Part shown: one piece after another, positions 24,564 to 37,049 of the stretch
Numbering within the stretch: position 1 is the first letter of the stretch
Layout of the letters: each line of letters begins with the position of its first letter
Assembly: GCF_030464345.1 (NCBI RefSeq)
Contig: NZ_VCYH01000001.1
Span: 124,001-188,000 of the forward strand
Reading direction: 5' to 3'
DNA from: Methanoculleus frigidifontis
GTDB lineage: Archaea; Halobacteriota; Methanomicrobia; Methanomicrobiales; Methanoculleaceae
DNA length: 64,000 nucleotides
Notes under the pieces: model-generated
What the model saw: only the letters and a program-made list of their open reading frames with translations
Database searches by the model: none
What the model was told of the DNA's origin: nothing
Position numbers and translations under genes: made by a program

Positions 24564-25357
24564 CTCTCGTAACCCTCGGGCCTGCGGGCACGTTCAGCCA
24601 TGAACTCGCAATGCGCCTCTACGGCGACGACTGCACGCTCCTCCCCACCATCGGGAGGATCATCGAGACGGTTGCACGCGGTGGGACGGACGGCCTCGTG
24701 CCGCTGGAGAACAGCGAGGCAGGCGGCGTCGGCCCGACCCTCCAGGGGCTCCGTGACGAGGCGGTCTTCATCACCGAAGAGATCTATATGCCTATCCGCC
24801 ACCACTTTGCGGCACGGGGCGATCCATCGGCGATCACGACTGTCTTTGCGCACCCGCAGACGCACGAGCAGTGCAGCGATTTCCTCGACCGGCTCGGCGC
24901 CGACGTCGTGCATACCAGCAGCAACGCAGCGAGCGCCCGTGCGCTGCTGGAACACGACGATGCGGGCGCCGTCGTCTCTCTGAGCGCGGCGGAGATATAC
25001 CAGATCCCGGTCGTCAGGCAGGATGTGCAGAACAGCAGCCGGAACGTCACCCGGTTCGTCCGGATAGCGTCGGCACCGCGGGACGGTGCCGGGTGCACCA
25101 AGTGCAGCATCCTCATCGATCCTTCGGCCGACCGTGTGGGGCTCCTCTACGATCTGCTCGGCGTCTTTGCGGCCCGGTCCGTGAACCTGACCCGGATCGA
25201 GTCGCGGCCGTCCCGGCGCGGTATCGGAACGTACGTCTTCTTCATCGATTTTGCGGTCACATCGGGCTGCGGCGATGTGCTCGCCGAGCTGCACGGCATG
25301 ACTGCGGTGAAGGAGCTCGGGTGTTACACCTGCCGGGAGGTGCCGGAATGGAGGTGA
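24560..25357 (+). CDS. pheA: Prephenate dehydratase with ACT domain
   Basis: This 265-residue enzyme converts prephenate to phenylpyruvate. It starts TLVTLGPAGTFSHELAMRLYG, with the PDT catalytic TRF motif in RNVTRFVRIA. A C-terminal ACT domain includes LTRIESRPSRRG, the ESRP motif of phenylalanine feedback sites. Feedback inhibition by phenylalanine is therefore likely, on top of any control of the operon leader. There is no chorismate mutase domain. The gene overlaps tyrA by four bases and aroA by ten. Confidence 0.9.
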   Translation: MTLVTLGPAGTFSHELAMRLYGDDCTLLPTIGRIIETVARGGTDGLVPLENSEAGGVGPTLQGLRDEAVFITEEIYMPIRHHFAARGDPSAITTVFAHPQTHEQCSDFLDRLGADVVHTSSNAASARALLEHDDAGAVVSLSAAEIYQIPVVRQDVQNSSRNVTRFVRIASAPRDGAGCTKCSILIDPSADRVGLLYDLLGVFAARSVNLTRIESRPSRRGIGTYVFFIDFAVTSGCGDVLAELHGMTAVKELGCYTCREVPEWR

Positions 25358-26616
25358 CCCTCTCGCGCCGCCCGGCGGTGGATCTTCGCTTCTCCGCGCC
25401 GCCCTCCAAGAGCTATACGCACCGTGCACTGATCGCCGCCGCACTTGCCGCCGGGGAGAGCCGGGTCACCCGCCCGCTCGACGCCGACGACACCCGGCTG
25501 ACCGCTGGCGCCCTGCAGCGCCTCGGCGTCCCGGTAGACTGGCGCGACGGCGGGATCGCCGTTACGGGGTGCGGCGGCCGCCTGCCGCCCGGCGATCCGG
25601 TGACCCTCGATCTCGGCAACTCCGGGACGAGCCTGCGGCTGCTCACCTCGGTCGCCCTCCTCTCTCCGCGGCCGGTGGTGCTCACCGGGAATGCGCGGAT
25701 GCTGGAGCGGCCGCTTGAGCCGCTTGCGGAGGCTCTATGCGCCCTCGGCGGCAGGGTGACCTCCCTCGGCAGGGTCGGCTATCCGCCGATCCGGGTGGAG
25801 GGCAGGCTGCAGGGCGGGGCGGCCGTCGTCGACGGGAGCATGAGCAGCCAGTTCATCTCGTCGATCCTGATGGCCGCTCCGTTTGCAGAGGAGGATGTCG
25901 AGCTCTCCATCCCCGACGTCCCGGCGTCCCGCTCGTACCTCGATGTAACGGCGGACGTGATGCAGGCCTTCGGCGTCTGGATCGAGCGGGATGGGTATAC
26001 CCGGTTCCGGGTGCGAAGCGGCAGCACCTACCTGGGGCGGGAGTATGCGGTTGAGGGTGACTACTCCTCGGCATCCTACTTCTTCGCCGTCGCCGCCGTC
26101 TGCGGCGGCAGGGTCACGGTCGATACCCTCAACCCGGCGTCTGCGCAGGGAGATCGGCGGTTTCTCGAAGCGCTCAGTCGGATGGGGTGCCGGGTGACCG
26201 CCGGAGATGGGAGCGTAACGGTCGAGCGGAGCGGCGACCTACGTGGGATTACGATCGATATGTCCACCGCACCCGATACGGTGCAGACGCTGGCTGCCGT
26301 TGCGGCAGTGGCGGCCTCTCCGACGACGATCACCGGGATCGGTCACCTGAAGTACAAGGAGAGCGACCGCGTCGGCGTCACGGCGGAGACGCTGCGCCGG
26401 ATGGGAGCGGGCGTTACGGTCGGCAGTGACCGGATGACGATCGAGCCCGCCCCTCTCCGCGGCGTGACTGTCGACCCGCAGGACGACCACCGGACCGCGA
26501 TGGCCTTTGCCGTCCTCGGGCTCGGCTTCGGCGGCGTGACGATCACTGATCCGGCCTGCGTGAGCAAGTCGTTCCCGGGATTCTGGGATGCCCTCCGGGA
26601 GGCTGGTCTGTTGTGA
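25348..26616 (+). CDS. aroA: 5-enolpyruvylshikimate-3-phosphate synthase
   Basis: This 422-residue enzyme joins phosphoenolpyruvate to shikimate 3-phosphate. Recognisable motifs are PPSKSYTHRALIAAAL near the start, LDLGNSGTSLRLLTS and GNARMLERPLEPLAEAL. The C-terminal DDHRTAMAFAVLGLG is followed by SFPGFW. Length is normal for the family. The ATG at 25348 lies inside the last codons of pheA (ten-base overlap), and a much longer frame upstream is a shadow of pheA. Its stop overlaps the GTG of the next gene in a GTGA arrangement. Confidence 0.92.
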   Translation: MEVTLSRRPAVDLRFSAPPSKSYTHRALIAAALAAGESRVTRPLDADDTRLTAGALQRLGVPVDWRDGGIAVTGCGGRLPPGDPVTLDLGNSGTSLRLLTSVALLSPRPVVLTGNARMLERPLEPLAEALCALGGRVTSLGRVGYPPIRVEGRLQGGAAVVDGSMSSQFISSILMAAPFAEEDVELSIPDVPASRSYLDVTADVMQAFGVWIERDGYTRFRVRSGSTYLGREYAVEGDYSSASYFFAVAAVCGGRVTVDTLNPASAQGDRRFLEALSRMGCRVTAGDGSVTVERSGDLRGITIDMSTAPDTVQTLAAVAAVAASPTTITGIGHLKYKESDRVGVTAETLRRMGAGVTVGSDRMTIEPAPLRGVTVDPQDDHRTAMAFAVLGLGFGGVTITDPACVSKSFPGFWDALREAGLL

Positions 26617-27965
26617 AGGTCGTGCTGACCGGGTTTCGGGGCACCGGGAAGACCACCGTCGGGCGCCGTCTTGCCGAGCACCTCCACCTCCCCCTCATCG
26701 ATACGGATGCCTGCATCGAGGAGCAGGCCGGGATGCCCATCCCGGAGATCTTCCGTTCCCGCGGCGAGGCCGGGTTCCGGCTGCTCGAACGGGAGGTCAT
26801 TGCATCGCTCCGGAACGAAGATTGCGTGATCGCCACCGGCGGCGGAGCGGTCTGCGACCCCGCGAACGTCGAAGATCTCAGGTACAACGCGACGATCGTC
26901 CTGCTGACGGCAGACCCGGGTGTCATTGAGGAGCGGATCCGGGGAAGCGATCGGCCCGCCCTCACGGATCTTCCGGCTGCGGGCGAGATACGCCACCTGC
27001 TCCAGGTGCGCCGCCAGGCCTACCGGAGCAGTGCCGACGTCTGCATCGAGACCGGGAACGCCGCATCTCCGGAGATCGCCGCCTGGATTGCCCGCACCCT
27101 CGCGGAAGGCACGGTGAGTGCCGGGAACCGCAGGGAGGCGGCGCTGCTCGCGCGGGAGATGGGGATCGGCGACGCGGTCGCCGGCGACCCTGCGACCCGG
27201 CTCTGTGGAATTGCCGGGAACCCCTGCGCGCACAGTAAGAGCCCGGGGCTCTACAAACGCCTCTTTGAGAGGTTCGGGATGAACTACCGCTATACCCGGT
27301 TCGAGTGGCACGATATCGGGACGATCGTCAGGCTTGCACGGCTGCTGGACGTCCGCGGCATGAGCGTCACCATTCCCTTCAAGGTCGATATCGTCCCGTA
27401 TCTCGACGAGGTATCGGAAGATGCCGCCGCCATCGGCGCGGTCAACACGGTCGTGCAGTGCGGCGGGGTGATGCAGGGGTTCAACACCGACTGGCTGGGT
27501 ATCAGGATTCCTCTCCGGCACCGCGCCGGCGGGCGGGCGGTGGTGCTCGGCGCCGGCGGGGCTGCCGCCGCTGCCGTCTACGCCCTCCAGTCCCTGGATA
27601 TGGAGGTGACCGTCCTGAACCGGACGCCGGAGAAGGCGCGCACTCTCGCAAGCCGCTACGGTTGCGCCGCAGGCGGTCTCGACGCCTTCGAAGGGCGCGA
27701 CGTCGACGTCGTCGTCAACACGACGCCGGTCGGGATGGAGGGCGATGCCCGGAGTCTGCTTACCGTAGAGCAACTTGAAATGGGAATGACGGTCTATGAT
27801 TGTGTATACACGCCGCCAGAGACGCCGCTCCTCCGTGAGGCTGTCCGGGCAGGGTGCGAGACGATCGCCGGCACCGAGATGTTCGTGCACCAGGCGGTCG
27901 AACAGTTCCGGCTGATCACCGGCATCGCCGTGGAGCCGGCGCTGGTCCGGGAGATGATGGAGTGA
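26613..27965 (+). CDS. Shikimate kinase fused to shikimate dehydrogenase
   Basis: This 450-residue protein carries two enzymes. Residues of about 1-165 form a bacterial-type P-loop shikimate kinase ([39 protein letters not shown]). Residues of about 195-450 form shikimate dehydrogenase ([22 protein letters not shown] with catalytic Lys; FNTDWLG with catalytic Asp; [17 protein letters not shown]-binding loop). The protein would catalyse the two consecutive steps from 3-dehydroshikimate to shikimate 3-phosphate. Most archaea use an unrelated GHMP-type shikimate kinase, so the AroK-type domain is notable. It starts with GTG overlapping the aroA stop. Confidence 0.9.
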   Translation: MKVVLTGFRGTGKTTVGRRLAEHLHLPLIDTDACIEEQAGMPIPEIFRSRGEAGFRLLEREVIASLRNEDCVIATGGGAVCDPANVEDLRYNATIVLLTADPGVIEERIRGSDRPALTDLPAAGEIRHLLQVRRQAYRSSADVCIETGNAASPEIAAWIARTLAEGTVSAGNRREAALLAREMGIGDAVAGDPATRLCGIAGNPCAHSKSPGLYKRLFERFGMNYRYTRFEWHDIGTIVRLARLLDVRGMSVTIPFKVDIVPYLDEVSEDAAAIGAVNTVVQCGGVMQGFNTDWLGIRIPLRHRAGGRAVVLGAGGAAAAAVYALQSLDMEVTVLNRTPEKARTLASRYGCAAGGLDAFEGRDVDVVVNTTPVGMEGDARSLLTVEQLEMGMTVYDCVYTPPETPLLREAVRAGCETIAGTEMFVHQAVEQFRLITGIAVEPALVREMME

Positions 27966-28969
27966 ACACCTACGGAAGAAACTTCAGGGTCACGACCTTC
28001 GGGGAGAGCCACGGGAAGGCACTCGGGGCGGTCATCGACGGGTGCCCGCCCGGAATCGCCCTTGCGGAGGCGGATATCCAGCCCTACCTCGACCGCAGGC
28101 GGCCGGGAACGAGCGATCTTGTCTCCGCCCGCAGCGAGGCCGACCGGGTGGAGATCCTCTCCGGAACGTTCGAGGGGGTGACGACCGGGACACCCCTCGC
28201 CCTCATCGTCTACAACAGCAATCAGCGGTCCGGCGACTACGATGCGCTCCGCGATCTCTTCCGCCCCGGGCACGCGGATTATACCTACCACGCGAAGTAC
28301 GGCATCCGCGACCACCGCGGCGGCGGGCGCAGTTCCGGCCGGGAGACACTCTCCCGCGTTGCCGCTGGAGCCGTGGCGGTGAACATTCTTGGATGCTGCG
28401 GTATCCGCGTTGCAGGATCGATCCGTGAGATTCACGGAAAGACCGGGCACGCCGAGATGGAGGCGGAGATACGGAGCGCCCGCGACCGGGGAGATTCGGT
28501 CGGCGGGATCGTTGAGGTGATTGTCACCGGGTGCCCGCCGGGGCTTGGCGATCCGGTATTCGGGAAGCTCGACGCGGCAATCGCCGCAGCCCTGATGGGC
28601 ATCGGTGCGGTGAAGGGCGTCGAGATCGGCGACGGTTTTGCCGCGGCACGGGCATCCGGGAGCGAGAACAACGACCCGCTGACGCCGGAAGGCTTCGCCA
28701 GCAACCACGCGGGCGGCATCCTCGGCGGGATCAGCACCGGGCAGGAGATCGTTGCCAGGATCGCCGTCAAACCCACGCCGTCGATAAATCTTCCGCAACG
28801 GACGGTCGACGCCGCAGGGGCGGAGCGGGAGATCCGGATCGGCGGGCGGCACGACCCCTGCATCGTGCCGAGGATCGTGCCGGTTGCCGAGTGCATGACG
28901 GCGCTCGCCGTCCTCGACGCCTTCCTCGAGCGGGAGAAGTATCGGGGCTTTCTGGAAAAAGAGGAATGA
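27962..28969 (+). CDS. aroC: Chorismate synthase
   Basis: This 335-residue enzyme makes chorismate from EPSP and needs reduced flavin. The family signature is [18 protein letters not shown] near the N-terminus. [19 protein letters not shown] and KPTPSI later confirm it. The start is GTG at 27962, overlapping the stop of the preceding fusion gene by four bases. The coding strand then ends before a 285-base gap with a short copy of the dispersed repeat, so this is probably the last gene of the operon. Confidence 0.93.
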   Translation: MNTYGRNFRVTTFGESHGKALGAVIDGCPPGIALAEADIQPYLDRRRPGTSDLVSARSEADRVEILSGTFEGVTTGTPLALIVYNSNQRSGDYDALRDLFRPGHADYTYHAKYGIRDHRGGGRSSGRETLSRVAAGAVAVNILGCCGIRVAGSIREIHGKTGHAEMEAEIRSARDRGDSVGGIVEVIVTGCPPGLGDPVFGKLDAAIAAALMGIGAVKGVEIGDGFAAARASGSENNDPLTPEGFASNHAGGILGGISTGQEIVARIAVKPTPSINLPQRTVDAAGAEREIRIGGRHDPCIVPRIVPVAECMTALAVLDAFLEREKYRGFLEKEE

Positions 28970-29065
28970 GGGTCCGGCGCTTGTGTGGAAAAAGTGGATG
29001 GAGGGAGGATGATATGCGGGTGTTCTCCTCCCCATGCTTTTTATCCACAGCGATGCAGAGAACAT

Positions 29066-29155
29066 GCGTCGGACCGTGAGGGGAATCTTCACGGGGGTGG
29101 AGCCAGCCCCTTCCCCTGATACCCCTCCTCCAATGCGATTGCCGTCACGGTCTGA
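29066..29155 (+). repeat. Short derivative of the dispersed intergenic repeat
   Basis: This copy begins with ATGCGTCGGACCGTGAGGGG, matching ATGCGCCGGACCGTAGGGG in the long copy at 63405. It ends in CCCCTGATACCCCTCC and AATGCGATTGCC, like the short copy at 18695 and the end of the copy at 54056. The interior is missing. It lies between the convergent aroC and aroD genes. A TTATCCACA at 29041 is a chance match to a bacterial DnaA box. Confidence 0.5.
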
Positions 29156-29253
29156 TTTTCGAAGCGATTTCAGTGCTTGTTACCAGAAAGCGGCTCTTCT
29201 GTAAAGAAATGCCGGATCGGTATCAGTAGGCCTTATTCGGCACCGGCTTGCAA

Positions 29254-29883
29254 TTACCGGAGCATCTCCAGGAGCTGCTTGAGCTCCTCCACGTGGTACT
29301 GGCCCCGTGCGGTCGGCGTGCCGACGTGGCAGTAGGCGAGCTCCGAACCGAAGAGCGGGAGGAGGGCGCGGGCGCATCGGAACTGCTCCCCTACAATACT
29401 CACGCAGATCGGCTTTGGCGCTTCGCTGGTGTATGCCAGGAGGTCGAGGAGTTCCGCCTGCGACCGGAGCCCTACCGCAATCTTCGGGATATCCCCGAAC
29501 AAACGGAGTTCGAGAGCGATCTGCTCGAGTTCAAACCGGGTCGGCATATCCGGGCGGTGGAGCGACGCGATGATCTGCACGCCGTGGGACATGATCTTCG
29601 GTGCGTGCTCGCGGTACCGGGTCTCGATGTCCACCAGGTCGACGTGCCGCACCAGGGGCTCGATGATCGCGAACCAGTCGTCGGACGTCCCCTCAAACCG
29701 TCCTCCTTCGTCACGGCTCCGCAGGGTGGCGATCAGCGGGAGGACGGTCCGTGCCCGTATCAGTTCGACGGTGCCCGCGAGGTCGCCCTCCATCATATCA
29801 AGGCGAAGTTCGATGAAGTTCGCCTTCGCCGAGACTGCCATGTCGAGCATATCGGGTTCCTGAATGGAGGCGACGATCTTCAT
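29254..29883 (-). CDS. aroD: 3-dehydroquinate dehydratase type I
   Basis: This 209-residue class I enzyme dehydrates 3-dehydroquinate through a Schiff base. The family pattern ELRLDMM with upstream strands, the central HGVQIIASLHRP region with the catalytic His, and the IPKIAVGLRSQAELL segment with the Schiff-base Lys are visible. It completes the shikimate route encoded by the operon on the other strand, to which it is convergent. It is somewhat shorter than bacterial AroD (about 250), which is usual in archaea. Confidence 0.88.
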   Translation of the reverse strand: MKIVASIQEPDMLDMAVSAKANFIELRLDMMEGDLAGTVELIRARTVLPLIATLRSRDEGGRFEGTSDDWFAIIEPLVRHVDLVDIETRYREHAPKIMSHGVQIIASLHRPDMPTRFELEQIALELRLFGDIPKIAVGLRSQAELLDLLAYTSEAPKPICVSIVGEQFRCARALLPLFGSELAYCHVGTPTARGQYHVEELKQLLEMLR

Positions 29884-29926
29884 GGTTCTCGGGAAGGTAT
29901 ACGGTCAGGATGCATAATAAGTCTGT

Positions 29927-30739
29927 TCATCCACCAAAAGACAGCAGTGCAGCGTTCCGGGCGAGCATCCGCTCGAACATGGCATCGAGAACCGGTGGAA
30001 GGTCGGTCTGCAGGGCTGCAACCCCTGCCTCGGTGATCCCTCCCGGAGTGGCAACCCGGCGGATCAGGTCTTCAAGACTTGTTCCGGTCGCCTCGAGGTA
30101 CGCCGCGGTCCCGATCAGCGTCTCCCGGACCAGCCGGCCGGCGTCTTCCCGGGTAAGATCGCTTCCGCGGACGGCGGCGTGGAGCAGTTCTTCAGAGATT
30201 GCCGCGATCAATGCCGGGCCGCAGCCGGATATGACGGTTGCTGCCGCTAGGTTCTCCTCGCCGACCCTGACAACGGATCCTATCGCAGAAAAGAGCCGCT
30301 CCACCCGTTCTGCCTCCGTCGTGCGCGTCCTGCTCTCATGCGCGATCAGGGTCGTGCCCCTGCCGACTTCCGAGAGGATGCTCGGCATCGCGCGGGTGAC
30401 GGGGCCGGGATATGCATCCTCCAGGGTTTTGAGGTCAGGCGCTGCGGCGATGGAGACGAGGTGCTCGTCGCCGCGGAGAGCCGGGATGATCTCGTCAAGG
30501 ACGCGTTGCACGTCGGGCGGCCTGACGCAGAGAACGACGAGATCGCAGCGCCGGGCAAGGCCGGCGTTGTCGGCGGCGAGGGTTATGCCCGGATAGCGGG
30601 TTCTGAGCGCCTCGGCGGCGGTGAGGCTCCGGGAAGTGACGACGAGCTCTTCCTGCTCAAGGGCGCCGGACGCGAGAAACCCCTCCGCCAGCATGCTCCC
30701 CATATGTCCGTAGCCGATGATGCCTGTCTGCCGGTTCAT
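29927..30739 (-). CDS. proC: Pyrroline-5-carboxylate reductase
   Basis: This 270-residue enzyme performs the last step of proline synthesis with NAD(P)H. It starts with a Rossmann motif (TGIIGYGHMGSMLAEGFL). The family signature appears in the C-terminal half as VATPGGITEAGVAAL. The helical dimer domain shows VISGCGPALIAAISEELLHAAV. The ATG at 30739 is taken because homologues begin here, and a longer frame upstream is antisense to the peptidase U32 gene. It lies 43 bases upstream of aroD on the same strand. Confidence 0.9.
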   Translation of the reverse strand: MNRQTGIIGYGHMGSMLAEGFLASGALEQEELVVTSRSLTAAEALRTRYPGITLAADNAGLARRCDLVVLCVRPPDVQRVLDEIIPALRGDEHLVSIAAAPDLKTLEDAYPGPVTRAMPSILSEVGRGTTLIAHESRTRTTEAERVERLFSAIGSVVRVGEENLAAATVISGCGPALIAAISEELLHAAVRGSDLTREDAGRLVRETLIGTAAYLEATGTSLEDLIRRVATPGGITEAGVAALQTDLPPVLDAMFERMLARNAALLSFGG

Positions 30740-30859
30740 GGATGTACTGGAGCGGCTCTCCCGATGAACCCCTGCTTTTGCTCTCGTGCCGGGCACAATC
30801 ATATAGTCCCCTCCGGCTCCACATATCTGGTACTCACGAGAGGCTGGGAACGAACAGAG

Positions 30860-34125
<3,266 letters not shown>

Positions 34126-34127
34126 GA

Positions 34128-34682
34128 TCAGACGATCAGCGATATCAGGTCGTGCTTGGTGATGACACCCTGCACCTTTCCTTTATCGAGCACGATCACC
34201 GCGTGATTCTGCTGCAGGATATGCACGACCGTCTCCACCGGCATGGAGTGGGGCACGGTCGGAAACCCGGGTTCCATGAAGTCCCTGACGTCATGTGCGT
34301 GCGTCTTCTGCAGCCCGCCGCTCTCCATGGCGTTGATGATGGCGGACTCGGAGATGCACCCGACCGGCACGCCGCTTTCGATAACCGGCAACTGAGAGAT
34401 GCTGTTCTTTCCCATAATCTCCACCGCGCGGCTGATCGGGTCGCTCGGGGAGACACAGAGGACAGGGGTATGCATGATGTCCGCCGCTGTGAGCGTGGAG
34501 TTCTCTGCGGATTTGAGAACATCCACGATCTTGATGAGGGTGCTTGTCCTCGGATCGACGCTCCCCGCCTCGATGCGGGCAACCATCGACTGGCTGATCC
34601 CTGCCAGTCGTGCAACGTCTGCCTGCTTCAGTCCGAGCTGCATCCGTTTCGCTTTGAGTTCTGCCGGTGTGGGAATGTCCAT
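34128..34682 (-). CDS. XRE-type helix-turn-helix regulator with two CBS domains
   Basis: This 184-residue protein has a Cro/C1-type DNA-binding domain at residues 8-60 (KRMQLGLKQADVARLAGISQ). Two CBS domains follow, about 68-125 and 130-183 (DIMHTPVLCVSPSDPISRA; VITKHDLISLIV). CBS pairs bind adenine nucleotides or S-adenosylmethionine, so this looks like an energy- or metabolite-sensing transcription regulator of a kind common in euryarchaeotes. Its upstream region contains an ATATGCATAT palindrome that might be its own operator. No target is obvious from the neighbours. Confidence 0.87.
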   Translation of the reverse strand: MDIPTPAELKAKRMQLGLKQADVARLAGISQSMVARIEAGSVDPRTSTLIKIVDVLKSAENSTLTAADIMHTPVLCVSPSDPISRAVEIMGKNSISQLPVIESGVPVGCISESAIINAMESGGLQKTHAHDVRDFMEPGFPTVPHSMPVETVVHILQQNHAVIVLDKGKVQGVITKHDLISLIV

Positions 34683-34725
34683 TCTATTATCAATAGTAAT
34701 CTCAGTATCTAAAGGTTATGTATCT

Positions 34726-34735
34726 ATATGCATAT
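34726..34735. promoter_or_regulatory. Candidate operator palindrome upstream of the HTH-CBS gene
   Basis: ATATGCATAT is a perfect ten-base palindrome 44 bases upstream of the regulator's start codon, in the AT-rich gap shared with the divergent gene at 34835. A looser inverted repeat, ATTATCAATAGTAAT, lies at about 34686-34700, close to the expected transcript start. Autoregulation is inferred only from position. Confidence 0.3.
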
Positions 34736-34834
34736 CAGGCCACCCTGATGCGTGATGCGGCAGCCGGCGGCACAGCGTGACCACTGGCATTCTCTGCGCA
34801 GTATATTTATATGGCCGGGGAGGAATGAGCATCT

Positions 34835-35098
34835 ATGGCCGTGAATACGGAAGAGCAGCAGAAGGTTCTGCAGCAGGTGCACGACATACTCTCCGCCTAC
34901 GGGTCGGTTTCGGCCGTCAGGGGCGAGCTCGCCACCCGGGGTTTCGTCGTCAAGGCCGAGCACGGCGACGTCGTCTCGATGGAAAACGCCGATGCTGAGA
35001 TCTTCGTGCTGATCCGGGCGGGCGAGGCCGGGCAGGTCGCCGGCAGCCACGTGACGACGTTCGATGAGATCGAACTGAAGCCGCAGGGAAAGAGTTGA
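34835..35098 (+). CDS. Small conserved-looking hypothetical protein (87 residues)
   Basis: I do not recognise this protein. It is 87 residues, acidic and soluble, with an N-terminal helix (TEEQQKVLQQVHDILSAY) followed by alternating short strands (GFVVKAEHGDVVSME; AEIFVLIRAGEAG). A strong TATA-like GTATATTTATATGG lies at about 34800-34813 and GGAGG about ten bases before the ATG. The close spacing of promoter and ribosome site leaves a very short leader. It stands alone between divergent and convergent neighbours. Confidence 0.65.
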   Translation: MAVNTEEQQKVLQQVHDILSAYGSVSAVRGELATRGFVVKAEHGDVVSMENADAEIFVLIRAGEAGQVAGSHVTTFDEIELKPQGKS

Positions 35099-35153
35099 TG
35101 ATCTGCCGCCGGGTGTCCGGCACCCGGCCGCTGTAGGTGCTCCGTTCCGGCGA

Positions 35154-35720
35154 TCACGCCTGCACGTCGTCGCCGATTGTGAGCACCTCGTCAGTGAACG
35201 ACGTCAGGTGTGAGAACAGGACCGGATCGAGGCCGGTTTCCACCGCAAGGATAATTCCCCTGACCTCCATAAGGCGGAGTTTGCTCGTGAGGAAATGAAT
35301 GAATTTGATGAGGCTGTCGGATGATGCATGAATCAGCATTGCATTGATCGAATCGATGAATATCAGGACGTCTTCTCCGGAATATTTCTTCAGCATCTCC
35401 GTTATGGCGATGCCGAGATCGGTAAAATTCCCCGGGTGGCTGATAAATCTGGTATTTCCCGGAACATCCGGGACAGAACCCACCGCATACTTCGTGATGC
35501 AGTCGATGAATGCGACCCGTGAAATGTCGACATCCCGCTTCGCAAAGAGATCGGTGAGGTACCGGGACGGCATATTTGCGCCGACGTAGATGATGGTGAT
35601 GCCCTGCCCGGTAACCTCCCGGACAAGGGCGATGTTATTCTCTTTTATTCTGGTTGCGGAAGAGAGTGCCAGGACAATCCTCTTCTCCCCGTCGTCGAGC
35701 CGTATCTGATTGACCGACAT
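35154..35720 (-). CDS. KaiC/RecA-like protein without a P-loop
   Basis: This 188-residue protein has the strand order of a RecA/KaiC-like fold. The hydrophobic strand and acidic pair of Walker B are visible (DVLIFIDSINAMLIH), followed by a sensor-like strand (VRGIILAVETGLDP). The start, where Walker A would stand, reads KRIVLALSSATRIKENN and has no GxxxxGK[ST], so ATP hydrolysis is unlikely. Archaeal proteins of this kind often neighbour sensor kinases. Here it begins six bases after the PAS sensor stop on the same strand, suggesting a joint signalling unit. I am fairly sure of the fold and unsure of the function. Confidence 0.65.
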   Translation of the reverse strand: MSVNQIRLDDGEKRIVLALSSATRIKENNIALVREVTGQGITIIYVGANMPSRYLTDLFAKRDVDISRVAFIDCITKYAVGSVPDVPGNTRFISHPGNFTDLGIAITEMLKKYSGEDVLIFIDSINAMLIHASSDSLIKFIHFLTSKLRLMEVRGIILAVETGLDPVLFSHLTSFTDEVLTIGDDVQA

Positions 35721-35726
35721 TCCTCT

Positions 35727-37049
35727 TCACCTGGACAGGAACGCCCTGAATGCCTCGGGAATCTCTTTTCGTTCCTGTGCGACGGCACGATCGAGGTCGC
35801 GGAGGTTGTCGACGATCCGGTCGGCATGTATGATCTGAACCTTGATCGCCGTCTCGATGACATCGCGAGCGGTTTCGTCGTCATGGATCTGCTGGAGGAT
35901 ATCTGCGAGGTTGTCGCGGATCAGTTCGACCGGCTGCTTCAGGCGGAGTGCCGCTTCTGTCACGTAGGCAAGGAGAGCCTGTTCCGCCTCTTTTCGATTG
36001 CGGATGTCGATGACGTTCTCGACGAGGTACGGGTGCCCGTCAACCGTCATCCGTGCGACGGTCTTGATGACCGGGATCTCTTCGCCCTGCAACGTAACGA
36101 CAACCCGTTCTGCGTGATCCACGCTCTGTCCAAGGTCGCTGATGGGGCACGACCCTTTCTGTGCAGGACAGATGAACCGGTGGCAGATATGGCCGATGAT
36201 CTGATCCCCGGGAGCGCCGATCAGATCCGCAGCGGCCGGATTTACGTATTCTATCGTGTGATCCTCCTCATCGATGACGGCGACGCCTGCCTGGAGACTG
36301 TCCAGGATTGTCTGGAGGCGTGTCTCGGAAGCCTTAAGGGCGGCATCTGCCTGTTTTCTCTCTGAGATGTCCGAAAGCGCGATGATGTAGCCTCCCGTGG
36401 TCGGTGCCGCCGCAACGGTCATCATCGCGTCGAAGACGCTGCCGTCCTTTCGAGCAGCCCGCATCTCGAAGGAAGATGGTGCACTGCTCCCGTGGGAGTC
36501 CAGACCCGCAAGCATGGTGCCGACCCGTTCCCGCTCTTCGGGCGCCACGAAATTCTCCCAACCAATGGTTCCGGCGGTCTCGTCCTCGGAGTATCCCGTC
36601 ACATTTGCGAGCTCGCTGTTGATGCGAGCGACGGTGCCGTCGCGCCCGACGAGCATCGTGGCAGTGCCGGTAGACTCAAAGAGTGCACGATACTCTTTCA
36701 TGTCGTTCTTGAGGTGTCCTGCCAGGTATGCAACGACCGCTGCGATGCCGACGAATACTGCGGCACGGATGGCGGCAGCGGCAAGCGCTGCAACGTCGGC
36801 GTTGCCGAGGAGCAGGACGAGCGCACAATACGCGATTGCCAGCACGAGGGCAAAGACCACACCCTGACGGGGGTACCAATAGGCAGCAAGCACTATCGGA
36901 AGATAGTACAGGTGGGGGAAGACATTCGTGATTCCTGCCTGCAGGGAAACTACCGTAGCGGCGATGGCAACGGCAGCGGTGATCAGGAGGATGTACGGGT
37001 AGATCGATGTCAATGCACCCGTTTGTTGATTGTGACCGGATGACATCAT
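35727..37049 (-). CDS. Membrane PAS sensor protein lacking a kinase ATPase domain
   Basis: This 440-residue protein has about four membrane helices (residues 15-112), then two PAS/PAC domains (about 118-232 and 245-362). The second PAS contains Cys residues in HRFICPAQKGSCPISD that could hold a cofactor or act as a redox switch. The C-terminal 75 residues are a helical segment resembling a dimerisation helix (VTEAALRLKQPVELIRDNL), but no H-box or ATPase motifs follow. It should therefore signal through a partner, possibly the KaiC-like protein encoded six bases downstream. Tandem ATG codons at 37049 and 37046 are alternative starts. Confidence 0.82.
   Translation of the reverse strand: MMSSGHNQQTGALTSIYPYILLITAAVAIAATVVSLQAGITNVFPHLYYLPIVLAAYWYPRQGVVFALVLAIAYCALVLLLGNADVAALAAAAIRAAVFVGIAAVVAYLAGHLKNDMKEYRALFESTGTATMLVGRDGTVARINSELANVTGYSEDETAGTIGWENFVAPEERERVGTMLAGLDSHGSSAPSSFEMRAARKDGSVFDAMMTVAAAPTTGGYIIALSDISERKQADAALKASETRLQTILDSLQAGVAVIDEEDHTIEYVNPAAADLIGAPGDQIIGHICHRFICPAQKGSCPISDLGQSVDHAERVVVTLQGEEIPVIKTVARMTVDGHPYLVENVIDIRNRKEAEQALLAYVTEAALRLKQPVELIRDNLADILQQIHDDETARDVIETAIKVQIIHADRIVDNLRDLDRAVAQERKEIPEAFRAFLSR

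Noticed and set aside
29041-29049. TTATCCACA resembling a bacterial DnaA box, as a hint of a replication origin
   Set aside because: Archaea use Orc1/Cdc6 and origin recognition boxes, no such gene or repeated box is nearby, and a single match is expected by chance.
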